Position numbers and translations under genes: made by a program. The notes beneath the pieces are model-generated. The model did not search any database. It worked only from the letters and a program-made list of their open reading frames with translations, and was not told the DNA's origin. Below, piece after piece: positions 32,435 through 44,776 of a DNA stretch of 64,000 bases. This DNA is from Calcarisporiella thermophila CBS 279.70 (lineage: Eukaryota; Calcarisporiellomycota). The stretch spans positions 507,829-571,828 of the forward strand of contig NW_027192197.1 in assembly GCF_041956535.1 (NCBI RefSeq), read 5' to 3'. The first letter of the stretch is position 1. Each line of letters begins with the position of its first letter.

Positions 32435-34248
32435 CTACATCGGAATATTGTTTTGCACGCAGTGCGTCTTCACCATCTCGAACACCTTGAGCATCTTTCT
32501 TCTCGCCCCCAGGGCTGCAACGCCGCGCCCTGCCAAGTCCTCGTCGTTCATTTGTAACATCTCGCGCCACGACATTCCCTCGAACAAGGGGGTGTACTTG
32601 TGGAGTCGAAGGCTTCGAAGCCAAGCCGCCACGTCCTCCAACAAGTTCATGTCAATCCCCTCACCCGGGCCCGGCTTCTTATCCTTCCCCGCCGCCCCGG
32701 TCCTTACACCATTGCCACCACTCACACTATTTCCACTAGTACTCGCTGGGCGACGTCCGGACACGCTCGAGACATCGCTGTGATCGCTTAAATATTCATC
32801 GTGGCCGTCATCGGGGACGGTGGTGAGATAGGTGCCAAAGTTGCTCCGCTTGGGAGGCTGCAGATGGCGGTTAGGATAGGCGCCGCTGGAGGCACGAGTC
32901 GTCCACGAGCCGATCTTCATCCCAGCCCCACCGCCCATCCCACTGGCACCCTGAGGCTGGTCCTCTTGCTCCGCGGTAGAAAGGATGATGTTCTTGGGCG
33001 GGGCCAATTTCCCATCGGAGGACAGGTTAGTGGTGGCCGACTTGAAAGAATCCACGTTATTCAGCCCCCATCCGTCGAATTGCCCCGTCAGCCTATCGAT
33101 ATCTGCCGCCGATTGGGGCCGTTCGATGACCTGATCTCTTGCAGGATCCCGATCCTGCTGCTGGAATGAGAAGTTTGTGGGCGAAAGGGCATTCCACCCG
33201 CCTCTACCTCCCCCTCCTCCGGCGCCTCCCCCGGTAGGCTGTTCCATTCGCACGTTGTGCAAGAGGCCCGTGCCTACTAGAGATGACAGATCTGCGGAAC
33301 GCGGCCGACCACCTCCAACCCGATCGCCGATCACTCCAGCGGACGCCCGGTGCTGTTGGTGCGTGGCCATAGAGGAAGAATATCGCGTATCGTCCACCCG
33401 GCGCATGTAGCTTGGATCGCTCGCACGCGTACCCGCGCCGTGCTGCTTGAGATGCTGGCTCTTTTGGTCAAAAATGCCAGAGCTGCCAACACTCGCAGAG
33501 AGGAGGTCTCCGGCTCTTGCCACACCACCGCCGTCGCGCGCCCAGCCCCCCTCACTACCTAAATTTTTGTCGCTCTGCATCACGCGGGTCTGGTAGAATT
33601 GCTGCGGCATCGTCTCTAGATTCACATGCTGTTGCTGCTGCAGAGCCGACATCGTGCTCAACATCTGCATCTGCATTGCGTCCTTCTCGGGGCTCACCGG
33701 TGACACCATCGCGCTTGGTATACGCTGTTGCAGCATCTGCTGAAGCACCACAATGAAAAACTGCATCTGTACGGGGGTGCAATACTGGAGCAGATTGTAG
33801 AGGGCAGCGGTTTTTTCGGCGGGGGATAGCGCGACGAACCACTGGTCGATCGCATTCAATTCCTCGACAAACACATCATCCTGCATCGCTTTGGTCATGT
33901 CGGCCGCAATTAGATTATGCTGCTTACCAGCGTAGTCAGGCAACCAGCGATCATTAAATGGGGTGGGGCGGGCTTTTAAAAGCAAGAGGAGATTCCAGGT
34001 TAATTCGAGTCGTGATGCTGCATTGGGTAAAATGAAGTGATCTGATTTTTTTTACCTTGGAGATTAGACTGTTTGTCCTCGATGAGACTGGTGGAAGCCG
34101 GACGGCCGATCCCCGAAATGGGGAGATTTATGGCGGCCGCGGCCGAACTGGAAGACATCGGACGGGTATTGAATAGGAGGCTGGAGCCGTCTGTGCCCCA
34201 TCCCATGAGATTAGCAGTAGATTCGGAAAGAGGGCGTTGAGTCGCCAT
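32435..34248 (-). CDS. VTS1: Vts1/Smaug-type SAM-domain RNA-binding protein
   Basis: Two exons (34248-34056, 33972-32435) give 576 residues. The N-terminal conserved block is ARPTPFNDRWLPDY, then DVFVEELNAIDQWF and YNLLQYCTPVQMQFFIVVLQ, characteristic of Vts1. A long Gly/Ser/Gln-rich region follows. The C-terminal SAM domain (about 500-570) reads MNLLEDVAAWLRSLRLHKYT to MLQMNDEDLAGRGVAALGAR and RRKMLKVFEMV, the RNA-binding type with basic residues after ALGA. Vts1 and Smaug bind CNGG-loop hairpins (Smaug recognition elements) in mRNAs and recruit the CCR4-NOT deadenylase. The protein is cytoplasmic and often in RNP granules. The start is the first ATG, and the intron is confirmed by phase. 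Confidence 0.93.
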
Positions 34249-34994
34249 TACACCTGTAACAATGCAGGATCAAGTTAATTATGTAGGCCGAGCAAAAAAC
34301 ATCAGATCTGCTGTCTGGGCAGGATCGCCCATCCATCATCCAACAAAAATGCGCCTACTCACCCTTCGCTCAGGAGATATTTACAAATTAGAAATAAGGG
34401 ACGAGAACAAGAGATTCAAATAGAAAACGGCTTGCAAGAATCCCAACAAGATCGCTTAACTCGATCGAGCAGAAAAGAACAGAGCAAACAAGTAAGTAGA
34501 TCCTAGATTCATAGGGAACCAGTCCCCCTATACACTTTCCTCCGCAAAAATGAAAAGAAATTAATGGCCAATGTATTAAGGAAATAAAAGAAAAAAGGAG
34601 AAAAAAAGTCTAAAGGGGGTGAAGATCGAGGCACAACAAAGTTAGGTTAGGTTATAATATAACTGGATGTCTCCGAACATTTTTCTCAACGGCCCGTTCT
34701 CCTGCTTAGTTCCATGTGTGTGTTCTCGGAAAAAAAAAAATCAGGATCTCGAGTGCTTTGACTCAGAGAAACATGGGCGTCCCATGATTAACCGATGTGT
34801 TATTAAAATTTCCAAGTATATTAAAATAGAATCGTTCCTTCCTCAGATTAATTTTGTTATCAAATAATTTAGAGAAAAAACAGGATCATTGGGGACTTAA
34901 AAGGGTAACCAGCGGATATACATAGGAATTTTATGTCCTTTTTATCATAGAGGGGGAAATGAGGTATTTGGTTTTGATACACATAGCAAAACGG
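34249..34994. other. intergenic: VTS1 promoter and 3' flank of the KRE9-like gene
   Basis: Contains the sequence upstream of VTS1 and, near 34900-34990, the 3' UTR of the next minus gene. No ORF is supported. Confidence 0.5.
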
Positions 34995-35615
34995 TTAGTT
35001 GGTGGGGGCGGGGGCGGGAGCGGGGGCTACGGCGGGAACGCTGGGCTCAGGAGGGCAGTTGGGGGCGCAGTCGGCCGCCATGATGGTGAATGGGCCTCCG
35101 TAGTTCTGCTCAGGGGGGTTACCTGGATACGCAAATCGGAGGTTGTTATCGCAACTCATCTCCAATTGAATTGAGGGGGTACCTACCAATCTGGATAGCA
35201 TAGGTGTTATCCTGAGGGGTGCTAGTCGGGATGTGCCACGTGTAGTTGCCCGAGGCTCCATCTACGGTCGCGTTGATGACGTAGAGCAGCTGCAAGGCAC
35301 CAGGGTTTCCGTGCAAAAGCTTGATAGGGGTGGGGCCAGCAGTGCCGTTGGTCCTAGAAGCGAGAACACAAAGATTAAATTCAGGTTTTTGCTATATGCC
35401 TGCGGATGGAGATAGCTACCAGACAATGTACTGCGTGGTACCGGCCTTCCACACGGTTCCTATCCGTCAACAAGCATGTTTACTAATGGGAACAAAGCAA
35501 TTCGCAATGAGCCTAGAAAAGAATTACCGGTGAGGGGCTGGGTGAGGAGGGGTATAGCGCTGGCAAGGCCGACAAGACCGGCAGCGGCGAAAGCAAGGGC
35601 AGAGAGCTTGACCAT
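34995..35615 (-). CDS. secreted KRE9/KNH-type (Ser-Thr-rich family) cell-wall protein
   Basis: Four exons (35615-35528, 35459-35420, 35353-35187, 35122-34995) keep phase and give 140 residues. A cleavable signal peptide (MVKLSALAFAAAGLVGLASA) is clear. The mature part has the family core: PLTGTVWKAGTTQYIVW at the start, NATVDGASGNYTWHIPTS in the middle, and YAIQIGNPPEQNYGGPFTI at the end. N-glycosylation sites NGT, NAT and NYT are present. The tail is AP repeats ending in PTN with no hydrophobic GPI signal, so it is probably secreted or wall-bound rather than membrane-anchored. Fungal relatives are linked to beta-1,6-glucan assembly, but many are simply uncharacterised wall proteins. A TATA-like AAATATAA lies about 80 bases upstream of the start. 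Confidence 0.85.
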
Positions 35616-37087
35616 TGTGAATTAGTGTGATGTTAATGAGGAATGTGAAGATGAGTGTAAGGAGGAATAAGCGAGCGAAAGCGTGGATTTATATTTACGC
35701 ACGTTCTCTAATAAACACAAAATATAAGGTTTATTTGGAGTTGTACATTTCTCGAGGCACAGCGAGTTTATTTCCGACGGCGAGTAAAAGGGCGGCAGTG
35801 GGATCGGGCGACAGGCTAAAGAGTGGAGGAAGAACCCGATTTCCAGCGGATCACACTGCTAGCAAGACTGCGGCTTCAACTAGGACGCGTGGTTGAAGAA
35901 CAGAGCGAGCTGGCGCGCTCCCTAGTCCTAGGAATGGTTCAAAAGTGAAGCCGCGCCCATAGCGGCCGGGCTCAACTCTCTGGTAACACACACTTGGGCA
36001 AGCAATCGAATTGGTTAGTAGTCGCAGTGGCTAGAGGCCTTTTTCCCTAACCCGCATCCGAGTCAGCGGTCAAGAAGAGCCTTTCATCCCAGCCCAATTA
36101 AATATTCCTTCTCCGGCTCGATGTTTGCCAGTCTCCATGCCACACTGGCATCTCCACTCCTGAAATACGACAAGGCACGGCGTGCAATCAAACTATTGAT
36201 AGTAGCGGAAGGTGCCTGCAGAGTTTCACAAAGATTACACTTCAACGCTTAGTGAGGCAGTGAATTAAATATAGGTACAGCTAGTCCACGAGGAATCAAG
36301 GTACACTTTAACCCATTTATATTGGTAAAATGCATATAAGAGAGAAATTTGGTTCTACTCGGAATAAAACGCACCTTGCTTGATACCCTGGACTCTTCCC
36401 CGGTGGATAAGCGATAAGCATGAGCCTACTATAGATTGGCATTCTATCTGGCCCCTTAAATTAGAAATTACTGAACTAACCATACATGTAGAACTTTAAA
36501 ACGGTGCGGATTTTTAGTCTTTTACGACCTGTAAATTCCTCATTCAAATGTGGTTTTATAATCAAACTCCGTGAGTGTCATATATACAAAATACGACGGT
36601 TATATATTTGATTATATTATAAGGCTGAATATAGCGGAGCCTAATGTCACGAGAAAGAACGTCAATTTCTAATGTAAATAAATGGTAGATTACCGTGAAT
36701 ATATATGTTATACGCACAAATATATACCGTATATAATTATATTGTGTGTATTTTATTAAATAATTGGAAGTGGGCTTTAAAGTGTATGAAATTCGTTTTC
36801 TATAGTAGTAACTTTTGCACTTAACGTTACCAAGAGAACATTTTCGAGCAACAAGATTTCTAATTGAATCCTTTGATTAGTGAAGCCGCCAGTTGGATTA
36901 GTAGAGTGATTTCGTTAATAGTAACTGGCATGGTCTGTATAGGCTCATTTTTGAGAGTCATAAGTTAAAATGGCAAGTTTAAACAATAAAATCAAACAAC
37001 AAATGGATGAACTGTATGAACACAATTGATTGAATTATTAGATAAATGATTATATATAAAGCAAAGCTGACTCTTTTCCTATAGACA
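35616..37087. other. long intergenic region, very AT-rich on the right
   Basis: No gene seen in 1.5 kb. From about 36280 to 37080 the sequence is extremely AT-rich with many ATATA motifs. No terminal repeats or transposon ORF are visible. Confidence 0.5.
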
Positions 37088-38838
37088 TCATCTATCTGAT
37101 CTAGCATCGGCATTCTCACCCATAATTTTCATCAGTCGCTCTAATGTCTCCTGATTTCTTCGCGTCATTTCAAACAGTTCCTGCACCTTCTCCTTCAGGT
37201 CGCCTCCTTCTCCTCCTTCATCCCTCTGATGGCGCCGGCGTGGATGACTGGAAGTAGGCGTGGTCGGTGAAATGACGTCGAAGCTTGGCCGCGTACGCTC
37301 ATTTCCGCCTAGCATCTGATACAAGCTATCCTGGGGCTCTTCTTCCTCGTCCTCATCTTCGCCATGATTTTCCGTTGCCACACGGTTTTGTTCTGATTGG
37401 GAGCGGTAGTATTTCCTCATGATTTCCCACACAATCGAAAAATTCCGCCCAACAATGATAGATGGGAGTGCGATTAACAAAATCCCGAAAAGCATGGCTG
37501 GTATGGTGATTAGCTTCCCGACGAAGGTTGTAGGAACCATGTCACCTAGTTGATGGTCACACACTCATGTAAATCATATCGAAGAAAACTGGAGAATAAT
37601 TGTCTTACCGTAGCCAGTGGTTGTGATAGTTACTAAAATATACCAGATTGCTGCAGGAATGCTGTCAAATGAACTGTAAACCGAAAAAAAAGCGTAAGAA
37701 AGTTTCTAGAATGCCTTTACTTGTTAATGACGTATACCTCGGATTTCCATCAGCGTCAAGGAATATTTTTTTCGTGTCATCCCATTCGCCACGCTCAGCT
37801 AAGAAGAAAACCATAAGTATCACTTATAAAAGCCAATTGCATAGCCAAATGGAACTTACCAAAATAGAGCAAGGTCGAAAAAATGATAACCGTAGCAACC
37901 ATAAAAAAGAGCAGAGCTCCCAGCGCGTCAGCACTCCTTCCCATCGCAATGATCAGCACCTCAATGGTCATGGCTAGAGTTGAGGTATAACGATAAGGTT
38001 TGAAGATACGAAGAAGACGAAATATCCTAAGGATGGTGAAGCGAAACTCATAGGTGGTTTCATGGCGAGCAATGACCTCTATGTAATAGGGAAGAATGGC
38101 GAGTATATCGAGGATCACTAAGGGGGCTGTAGAGAAAGAAAATCAAATTGGATCAGATATCAGCACACTCAAATTGAAATAGTGGATAAAACTCACAGGT
38201 AAAGAAGCGCTTAATCAGCATCATCGAATCAGAGTGGGCAAGAAGTCGTAAGATAAACTCGATAGTGAAGAAGAACACCATGATGGTTTCCAAGACAAAC
38301 CTAATTATAAAGTTGATTAGAATAGCTCTTATTTCTCACTATACATTCGCCATATTGGAAAAAAAAATTTTTGATATAATCTCAAGGGAACATATTAAAA
38401 TGTGGGCAGCTAGCCCGAAATGTAAATCACTTACCAGAACATATTTCCAACGGCTCTTGCAGCAGGAATAGTTTCCACTGTCGTTAACACCGCACTTAGA
38501 AGAATCATGCCAGTCACCGACATATTTACCCAAAGCGCAGCCCTACTCGAGCTCGAATCTTCTAGCAATAAGTAGAGCTCCCGTTTCCACGCCGATCTTA
38601 TCTGTGTTTTTGGATCGAAATAGCGGCCTTCAATATTGACATGATCCCCCATCATAGTCGGGAACCGGGCCATGGATATAGAGGCCCATTGTCGGCGATG
38701 CGGATGTTGATGCGAATTCCGATCGCGTTGAATGATATCCGCAGTAGAATGGGTGGGAGAGCTGGGCTCCGTGTTCTCATCATGCATGGGAACACTCACC
38801 GTGGACTGCAACTCAATCCCTGCATCATCCCCAGCCAT
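37088..38838 (-). CDS. Shaker-like voltage-gated K+ channel (Kv), no T1 domain
   Basis: Six exons (38838-38435, 38300-38197, 38126-37860, 37798-37738, 37673-37609, 37545-37088) join in phase and give 452 residues. The cytosolic N-terminus (about 100 residues) has no T1/BTB tetramerisation domain. S1 is SVTGMILLSAVLTTVET, S2 is VFFFTIEFILRLL with the charge-transfer acid, S3 is LVILDILAILPYYIEV. The S4 sensor is RFTILRIFRLLRIFKPYRY, with a positive residue at every third position. The pore carries the K+ filter TTTGYGD, and S6 is LFGILLIALPSIIVG with a PSI gate hinge. A predicted coiled coil (DLKEKVQELFEMTRRNQETL) closes the C-terminus and may replace T1 for tetramer assembly. The likely role is a plasma-membrane depolarisation-activated K+ efflux channel. 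Confidence 0.93.
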
Positions 38839-39130
38839 TATTTATCTGTAAATATAATAAACTAAAACTAGAAGAAATCAAACAGTGAAGTTAGTCATTT
38901 CTTTCAGATTGTTTTCTGTCTATCAGATTTTCGGAGTTCTTTCGCGTGCTTAAATTAAGGGCTTTGCATCTCGATAAAAAATATCTTTTGTTATAAAATG
39001 AGGGTGGAGCCGTCTAAGAATCGTCCAAAAGAAAAGAAAAAAGAAAAAAAAAGTGGGAGGTTTGAAAGAAAGAGAGAGGGCATACAAGAAGCAAAGTAAA
39101 ATTGATATTTATATTATAAGAAAACATATT
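38839..39130. other. short intergenic spacer
   Basis: It holds the Kv channel promoter and MIC60 3' flank, and is A-rich around 39020-39100. Confidence 0.5.
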
Positions 39131-41000
39131 TTAGAACGACACCTTCAAACTCTCTAGACTAGCTTGGGTCTCGATAACTTTGAGCGCCTGCTCGACCTCA
39201 AGGCGATTCCGTGCAGCCTCTAGCCATCCCTTCGCTAGTTTCTTTGGCCATCCTGTCAGCTGATTCAACTCTCGAGTCGCACTATCGAGATCGTTCTCGT
39301 GTAAATAGTGTTCTGTGCGGGCAAGGACAGACTCTACGTCGTCGCCTTCGCACAATCCCTGCTTGTGGAACATGAGCTTCGACAAGATAATAGAGAGCAC
39401 ATGTGACAAAAGACCGCCATCCTCGGGAACCAAAGCGGCCCGACGCACTTCGTTAGCCACTCCCTGGAAACGAGCTAATAGGGACGGGACTGAGTCCAGG
39501 CCTTCCTTGGCGATGCGTTCATCAATCGTTGCAAGAACTGTGTTGACGATTGCATGTGGGGCACCTACTTGTCGTAGCGCCTCTAGTTCGGCTGTGAATG
39601 GTTGTCGCTCTGTGCTCTCAAACACATTACGTAGAGATAAAACGGCATTCCACAGTAGGTGTGCACGCTGACTATGTTCCAAAAGTTCTACGTTATCCAG
39701 CACCGAGCGCTCAAGCGAGTGAAGCCGCGCGTTAATATGGTCGAGTCTTGCCAGACGGCCTGCCCGCTCATTCTCCACCAAGTATTGCACTTCGCGTACC
39801 CAACGGCGTTGCGTTTCTACTGCCTGACGCACAAGAGCTTCCTGTAGACGCTGAGCGTGCTCAGCGCCCTGACGCTCCAATTCGGCTTTCAGCTCATCTC
39901 GATACTGCTCAAATAAGCGCAGCTTCTCCTCGTTCCATAAGGCAGCTGATTCAGCCAAATGTTTTTCGACGTTGGTTGACACTTGAGCTTCGTGCTCATG
40001 CAGCAATTCATGGAAGGCACGCGCTTGCTCTTTCAATGCTGCTTTAACAATGCTGACATTGCGATCTCTTAGTTCATTGAATTTCTCCCCAAGCATGGAC
40101 AGCTCACCGCGTGCCTCTTCGATTACCTTTGCGAGCTTAGGGGTAGGGCCGATCTCGTTCACCACTGCGCTCAACTCATTCAAAGTCTGAACCAATTGAC
40201 ACACTAATGCCTCATCGGTCGTAGGCACCAAATTAGTAGGCAGCTGGAATCGATGGAAATCATCTACTGCATCTTTCTTCTCTTTCGCTACTGGTAACTC
40301 TTTTTTATCAACCCCATCAACCGGTAACGCCACTTTCGTCCGCTTTTTTACTGGTGATGGCTCAGGTACCGAGGTAACCTTGTCGTCTTCAGTCAATTCT
40401 GATACCATATTTTTTACCTGTTCCGCAGCATCTTTTGTAGTAGTGTATACGTTCTTGGACACATTGGTCGTGCTCTCAGCCAATCCACTCAACCTTTCAC
40501 TCACATTTTTGAGCGTGGGGTTTTTACGAAGATTTTCAACCATATCAAGAACTTGTTCAGCGCCATAGACGTTGTCGGTGAATATATCTCTAAAATCCTC
40601 ATCTTTGAGTGAGTAGTAAACGCCAGCACCATAACCAGCGGCTCCAATAAGAGAGAGGGTCAGTAGGGCGTTGCGATAGAAACGCCAGCTAGATTTTTGG
40701 GGAGTAGCAGCTGCCTGTGCCTCTGATGTTGCCGAAGTGGTCGTCTCAGTGGAATTGAATCGCTATGAATAGAGTCAGGAAATTGCAGATGCGTTGGAAT
40801 GTAACCTTAGTAGTGGGAAAAAAAACATAACTCACCTTGGATACATTTATCGGCTGTTGGTTTAAGCGTAGCTGTCTATTGGCATTTCTAAGCTGTAGAG
40901 TCGTCCGCTTCGACGCGTGGTTTAATCTCGACAAGTTGAGCATGTTAACAAATCCTGATACACCCGAGCGTCGAGAAAGATTTAGAAAGATGAAGAGCAT
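39131..41000 (-). CDS. MIC60: MICOS complex subunit MIC60 (mitofilin)
   Basis: Two exons (41000-40836, 40762-39131) give 598 residues. The N-terminus is basic and Ser/Asn-rich, as for a mitochondrial presequence. One membrane helix follows (NALLTLSLIGAAGYGAGVYY). The middle is a long coiled coil rich in Glu, Arg and Leu (about residues 270-430). The C-terminal mitofilin signature is kept: LLSHVLSIILSKLMFHKQG, then GDDVESVLARTEHYL and the tail LNQLTGWPKKLAKGWLEAAR. Mic60 anchors in the inner membrane and shapes crista junctions, contacting the TOM and SAM complexes. The identification is secure. The first Met lies at the start of the presequence-like stretch; a second Met at residue 20 could also serve. 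Confidence 0.93.
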
Positions 41001-41250
41001 TTATTGATTGAATTGTGAGTAAGGTACCTTTTTCCCAGCTCTAAATTGGCTTTCTACCGATCGAGCACTTTGGTTTCTAGTAACGCTGGAAATTCTTGCT
41101 CGACTTAACAAGAGATCTCGCTTCCCCCTGCTTGCACTATTTTCTTCGAAAATTGTGACGTTTTTCGATGACGTTTTCTAAAGATTATTTTACTAATCTC
41201 TTTTCACGAAGAATAGGCTCTCTCTCTCACCATATCCATCCATCCTAACT

Positions 41251-41841
41251 ATGGTAGGTCATCCTCACACTTGTGTTAAAGATATCGCTGGGCCCATCCT
41301 CTACGACTCAGGATGGGAATCCTTGAAAATTTTTTTTTGCTGTTGGATAAGCTGGAAGACGAAGCTGAGATCTCGAGATGAAATTGATGTTTAGATTCCG
41401 GATTATCATCTATGCCTATATATGTACTCAACGAATTCAGTGCTAATTTTTCCTTTACAATCTGTATCTCAATCTTTCTATAGCCTAAGCAGGTTACTGA
41501 CATTAAGGAATTCCTCGAGATCGCCCGGAGGAAGGATGCTAAGTGTAAGTACCTTCACATTTTTTTCCCGCATAACCGATGCGCTGTGATGCAAATGTAT
41601 CTAATCTCTCCTTCTCATTTTCCTGGATATTAGCTGCTAGCATCAAGAAGAATGGCAAGCAGATTAAGTTCAAGGTCCGTTGCTCACGTTACCTCTACAC
41701 TCTGGTCGTCAATGATGCCGACAAAGCAGGGAAACTGAAGCAATCCCTCCCCCCTGGTAGGTTTATTTTAATGGACCTCTCATTCACGAACATCGAATAA
41801 TTTTTAAATTTTTTTTAGGTCTTACTACCAAAGAGATCTAA
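41251..41841 (+). CDS. RPL38: 60S ribosomal protein eL38
   Basis: Four exons (41251-41253, 41484-41544, 41634-41756, 41819-41841) give 69 residues, the normal size. The sequence has [40 protein letters not shown] and the end SLPPGLTTKEI. The first coding exon is only the three bases ATG, followed by a 230-base intron. This layout is common for ribosomal-protein genes whose regulatory signals lie in the first intron. The gene is divergent from MIC60, with about 250 bases between the two starts. It is a component of the large ribosomal subunit. Confidence 0.95.
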
Positions 41842-42328
41842 AGGGATAGATTATTCTCAGTCCTTGTTAATAAAATTGAACTTATATAATTTCGATTTGC
41901 ATACGATATAAAATTTTTCCATATGATGTGGATGCAGTACGTGTAGAAACCGAGACAGCAACACTTTATATCCATACATGACCTAAGTGAAATATTGTAG
42001 ATACAGATTACAATCAAGCCGCGACAATATCATGATTTTTTATATCATTTTTGTTCAGTATTTCGCCTGAGCAAATGATTTCCATATCTGAAGAGATAGC
42101 ACAAACTCTCATAATTAACTGTTAGAAAATTGCCTATGATCTCTTGCGATCTAATGGCCTTCATGCTATTCCCTTAATACTCTAGCATATTGATACTCCA
42201 GTGTAGCCAGCTATAAAATAAACTTCTGGTACTTCAATTTGAATTTGTGACTGCTAAAACATTAATAACATTTGTATTTTTAATAAGTTGCAACTCCCGT
42301 AGATATCGATTGTAATTGTAAGGGAAAA
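41842..42328. other. intergenic, AT-rich
   Basis: RPL38 3' UTR (AATAAAATTG at about 41870) and the DPH2 promoter. No other feature seen. Confidence 0.5.
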
Positions 42329-44559
42329 ATGACCGGAGAACTAACGGGACCGACGCCATTTTCGGACGATGGCTCAGCAGTAATTGAGAAGAATGTTGAA
42401 GTTCAGAGTACACGCAGGGCCACAACTATTAGTGAGCTTGAAGACATCTATGAAATCAACCGCACAGTGAATGCCATAATCACCGGTCGTTACCAAAAGG
42501 TAAGCATTTCCTCGAACTTTTTCTTACATAATTCTTCGTATAAAGAAAACTTGTCTATATATCCTTGATCGCTTTTACCGATTACCTAAGAAAGATATCT
42601 AATATATCCAAACCGATAGGTTGCGCTACAATTTCCTGACGAACTTCTGGCCGATTCAACGGCCATTTCTCAGGTCATTTCAGAGCGAGCAGGTTGTAAA
42701 ACATTTGTGTTAGCAGACACTTCATATGGCAGGTTAGTTTATTCAGATAAAATGACATTAAGATTTTATTAACACATGGTTTTATAATGGATATGTGTAG
42801 TTGCTGCGTCGATGAAGTAGCTGCCGAGCATGTGAATGCAGATTTTATAGTGCATTATGGAAGGGCCTGTTTAAGCGCGTAAGCTTTCGAAATCATATAT
42901 TAATGCCCAATTCTGCTCGTAGCTAATGCGCTTTAATAGAACTTCTCGGCTTCCAGTACTCTATGTTTTTGGAAAAAATCCTATCGACATCGAGAATTGT
43001 GCACAAGGATTCGATGAAATATTTGGCGAGGAAAAATCGAACCCCATTTTGATTGCAAGCGACCTGGTTTATCTTCATAGCATTGGTAGGAAACGAACTA
43101 GCATTTGTTTATTTATGTGCTTTACTTAGAATGAACTCTGTTTTACTTAGATTCATTGATTGAGGCTTTAAAAAATCGTGGATATACCAACTTAATCTTA
43201 CCGACAATTGAATTAGAATACAAACCAGCTTCTCCATCAACTTGTTCTACAGAACGCACTACACGTTCAGGTGGTACTTGCTGCTCTAAGCTTAAACAAC
43301 GGTGCGAGGAAGATGATCAGCAAGTTCCTATGTGTGCAAGTGGAGACCAAGAAGTTCCCAACTCCAATTGTTCCTCTTGTGCATGTCCTACTAGACCTAT
43401 TATACCGCAGCCAGCTCATGGCGAGGAACCGTATGGAAAAGGGGGGTGGAAATTCCAAATGCCTGACAATGTTAAGCTTGAAGATTGCAAAATATTTTAT
43501 GTCGGAGGAGAAAGCATGCGGTTAACTAACCTGATCATAACGCATAATAAATGCCCTGTATGTACAAGTGGCGCCAGACTTCCAGTAACTTTCGCTCATG
43601 ATGATTTTTTTTATCTGCTAGACCTTCACTTATGACCCGGAAAACATGAAAACTCGCCGTGAGTCGATTCAAGTGAACCGACTTCTAATGCGACGATTTT
43701 ATCTAGTGCAGAGGGCAAAGGATGCTGATGTTATTGGTATCCTTGTTGGTACTTTGGGTGTTGGTAAGCCTTTTTTGTGTACATATTCAGTTTCATCTTG
43801 AATTGAAATGGATTGTCTTTTTTTAGCGTCGTATCTTCAAGTCATTGATCGTATCAAATCTCTCATTAATAAAGCCGGAAAAAAGCACTACACTTTCGTT
43901 GTGGGTAAACTGAATGTGGCAAAGCTTGCCAACTTCATGGAGGTGGATTGCTATGTGCTTGTCGCTTGCCCTGAAAACAGTCTTATCGATTCAAAAGAGT
44001 TCTATCGGCCAATTGTGACCCCATATGAATTAGAAATTGCGGTGGATCCTGAAAACGGGTGGACGGGCGAATACGAGACAACATTTGACCGGTTATTGGA
44101 GAAGGAAGCAGACGTCACTGGTGAAGCAACCCGAGAAAAAGATGAGAAGAGTGAGGAGGTTAGCGAAGATGAAGATATACCCCACTATTCCTTGGTGACT
44201 GGACAATTAAAGCAGGGGCGTAGGTGGGCATCTGCATCTTCGGAAAAAGGTAAATTTTAATTTTTAATCTATTTATTTTTTCTACTATAGTATTTTTACT
44301 CAATACTGTTGGGATAGATAACAATCAACTCGTTTCAAGTATGCAGCAACTCACCTTGAGAAATCAGGATTCTGCATTGATATCACGAACCCTCGGAAGT
44401 GCCGCGGGAGAATTCCTAAACCTTCGAACTTTCCGAGGTTTGGATCCACGAATTGGGCAAACCGAAGTGGAAGAAGTAGAGGAAGGCCGCGGAGGGATTG
44501 CGCGAGGATACTCGGGAGAGCCCGATGCTACTAACCGACAAGGGCCGTCCTATAGCTAA
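42329..44559 (+). CDS. DPH2: diphthamide biosynthesis protein 2
   Basis: Eight exons (42329-42499, 42620-42732, 42801-42878, 42940-43085, 43151-43557, 43622-43763, 43827-44249, 44318-44559) give 573 residues. The Dph1/Dph2 core is clear: [45 protein letters not shown], the second domain ending NKCPTFTYDP, and the third with [20 protein letters not shown] and [12 protein letters not shown]. Dph2 pairs with Dph1 as a non-classical radical-SAM enzyme. The pair makes the first C-C bond of diphthamide on a His of elongation factor 2 and needs Dph3 as electron donor. Between domains 1 and 2 there is an unusual insertion with eight cysteines in about 45 residues. The C-terminal extension is acidic and ends [11 protein letters not shown]. 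Confidence 0.93.
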
Positions 44560-44776
44560 TGGACAGCTACTCGCTCAGTATTGTACAATTCACGTTAGAA
44601 TATTTTTCAATAGAATCACTTTCATGTTTTTAACACCTAATGTTCGGAATTTAGAACCTCCCATTATACTGGCTTTTATTTTTAAGAAAAAATTAATAGT
44701 ACATGGTTATAAAATTACAAGGATAAATAGAAGCATTATATATAGCGGACCTACTGCATACAGTGGCCAACGATAT
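44560..44776. other. convergent 3' spacer
   Basis: About 220 AT-rich bases between the DPH2 and amino-acid transporter stops. No other feature. Confidence 0.6.
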
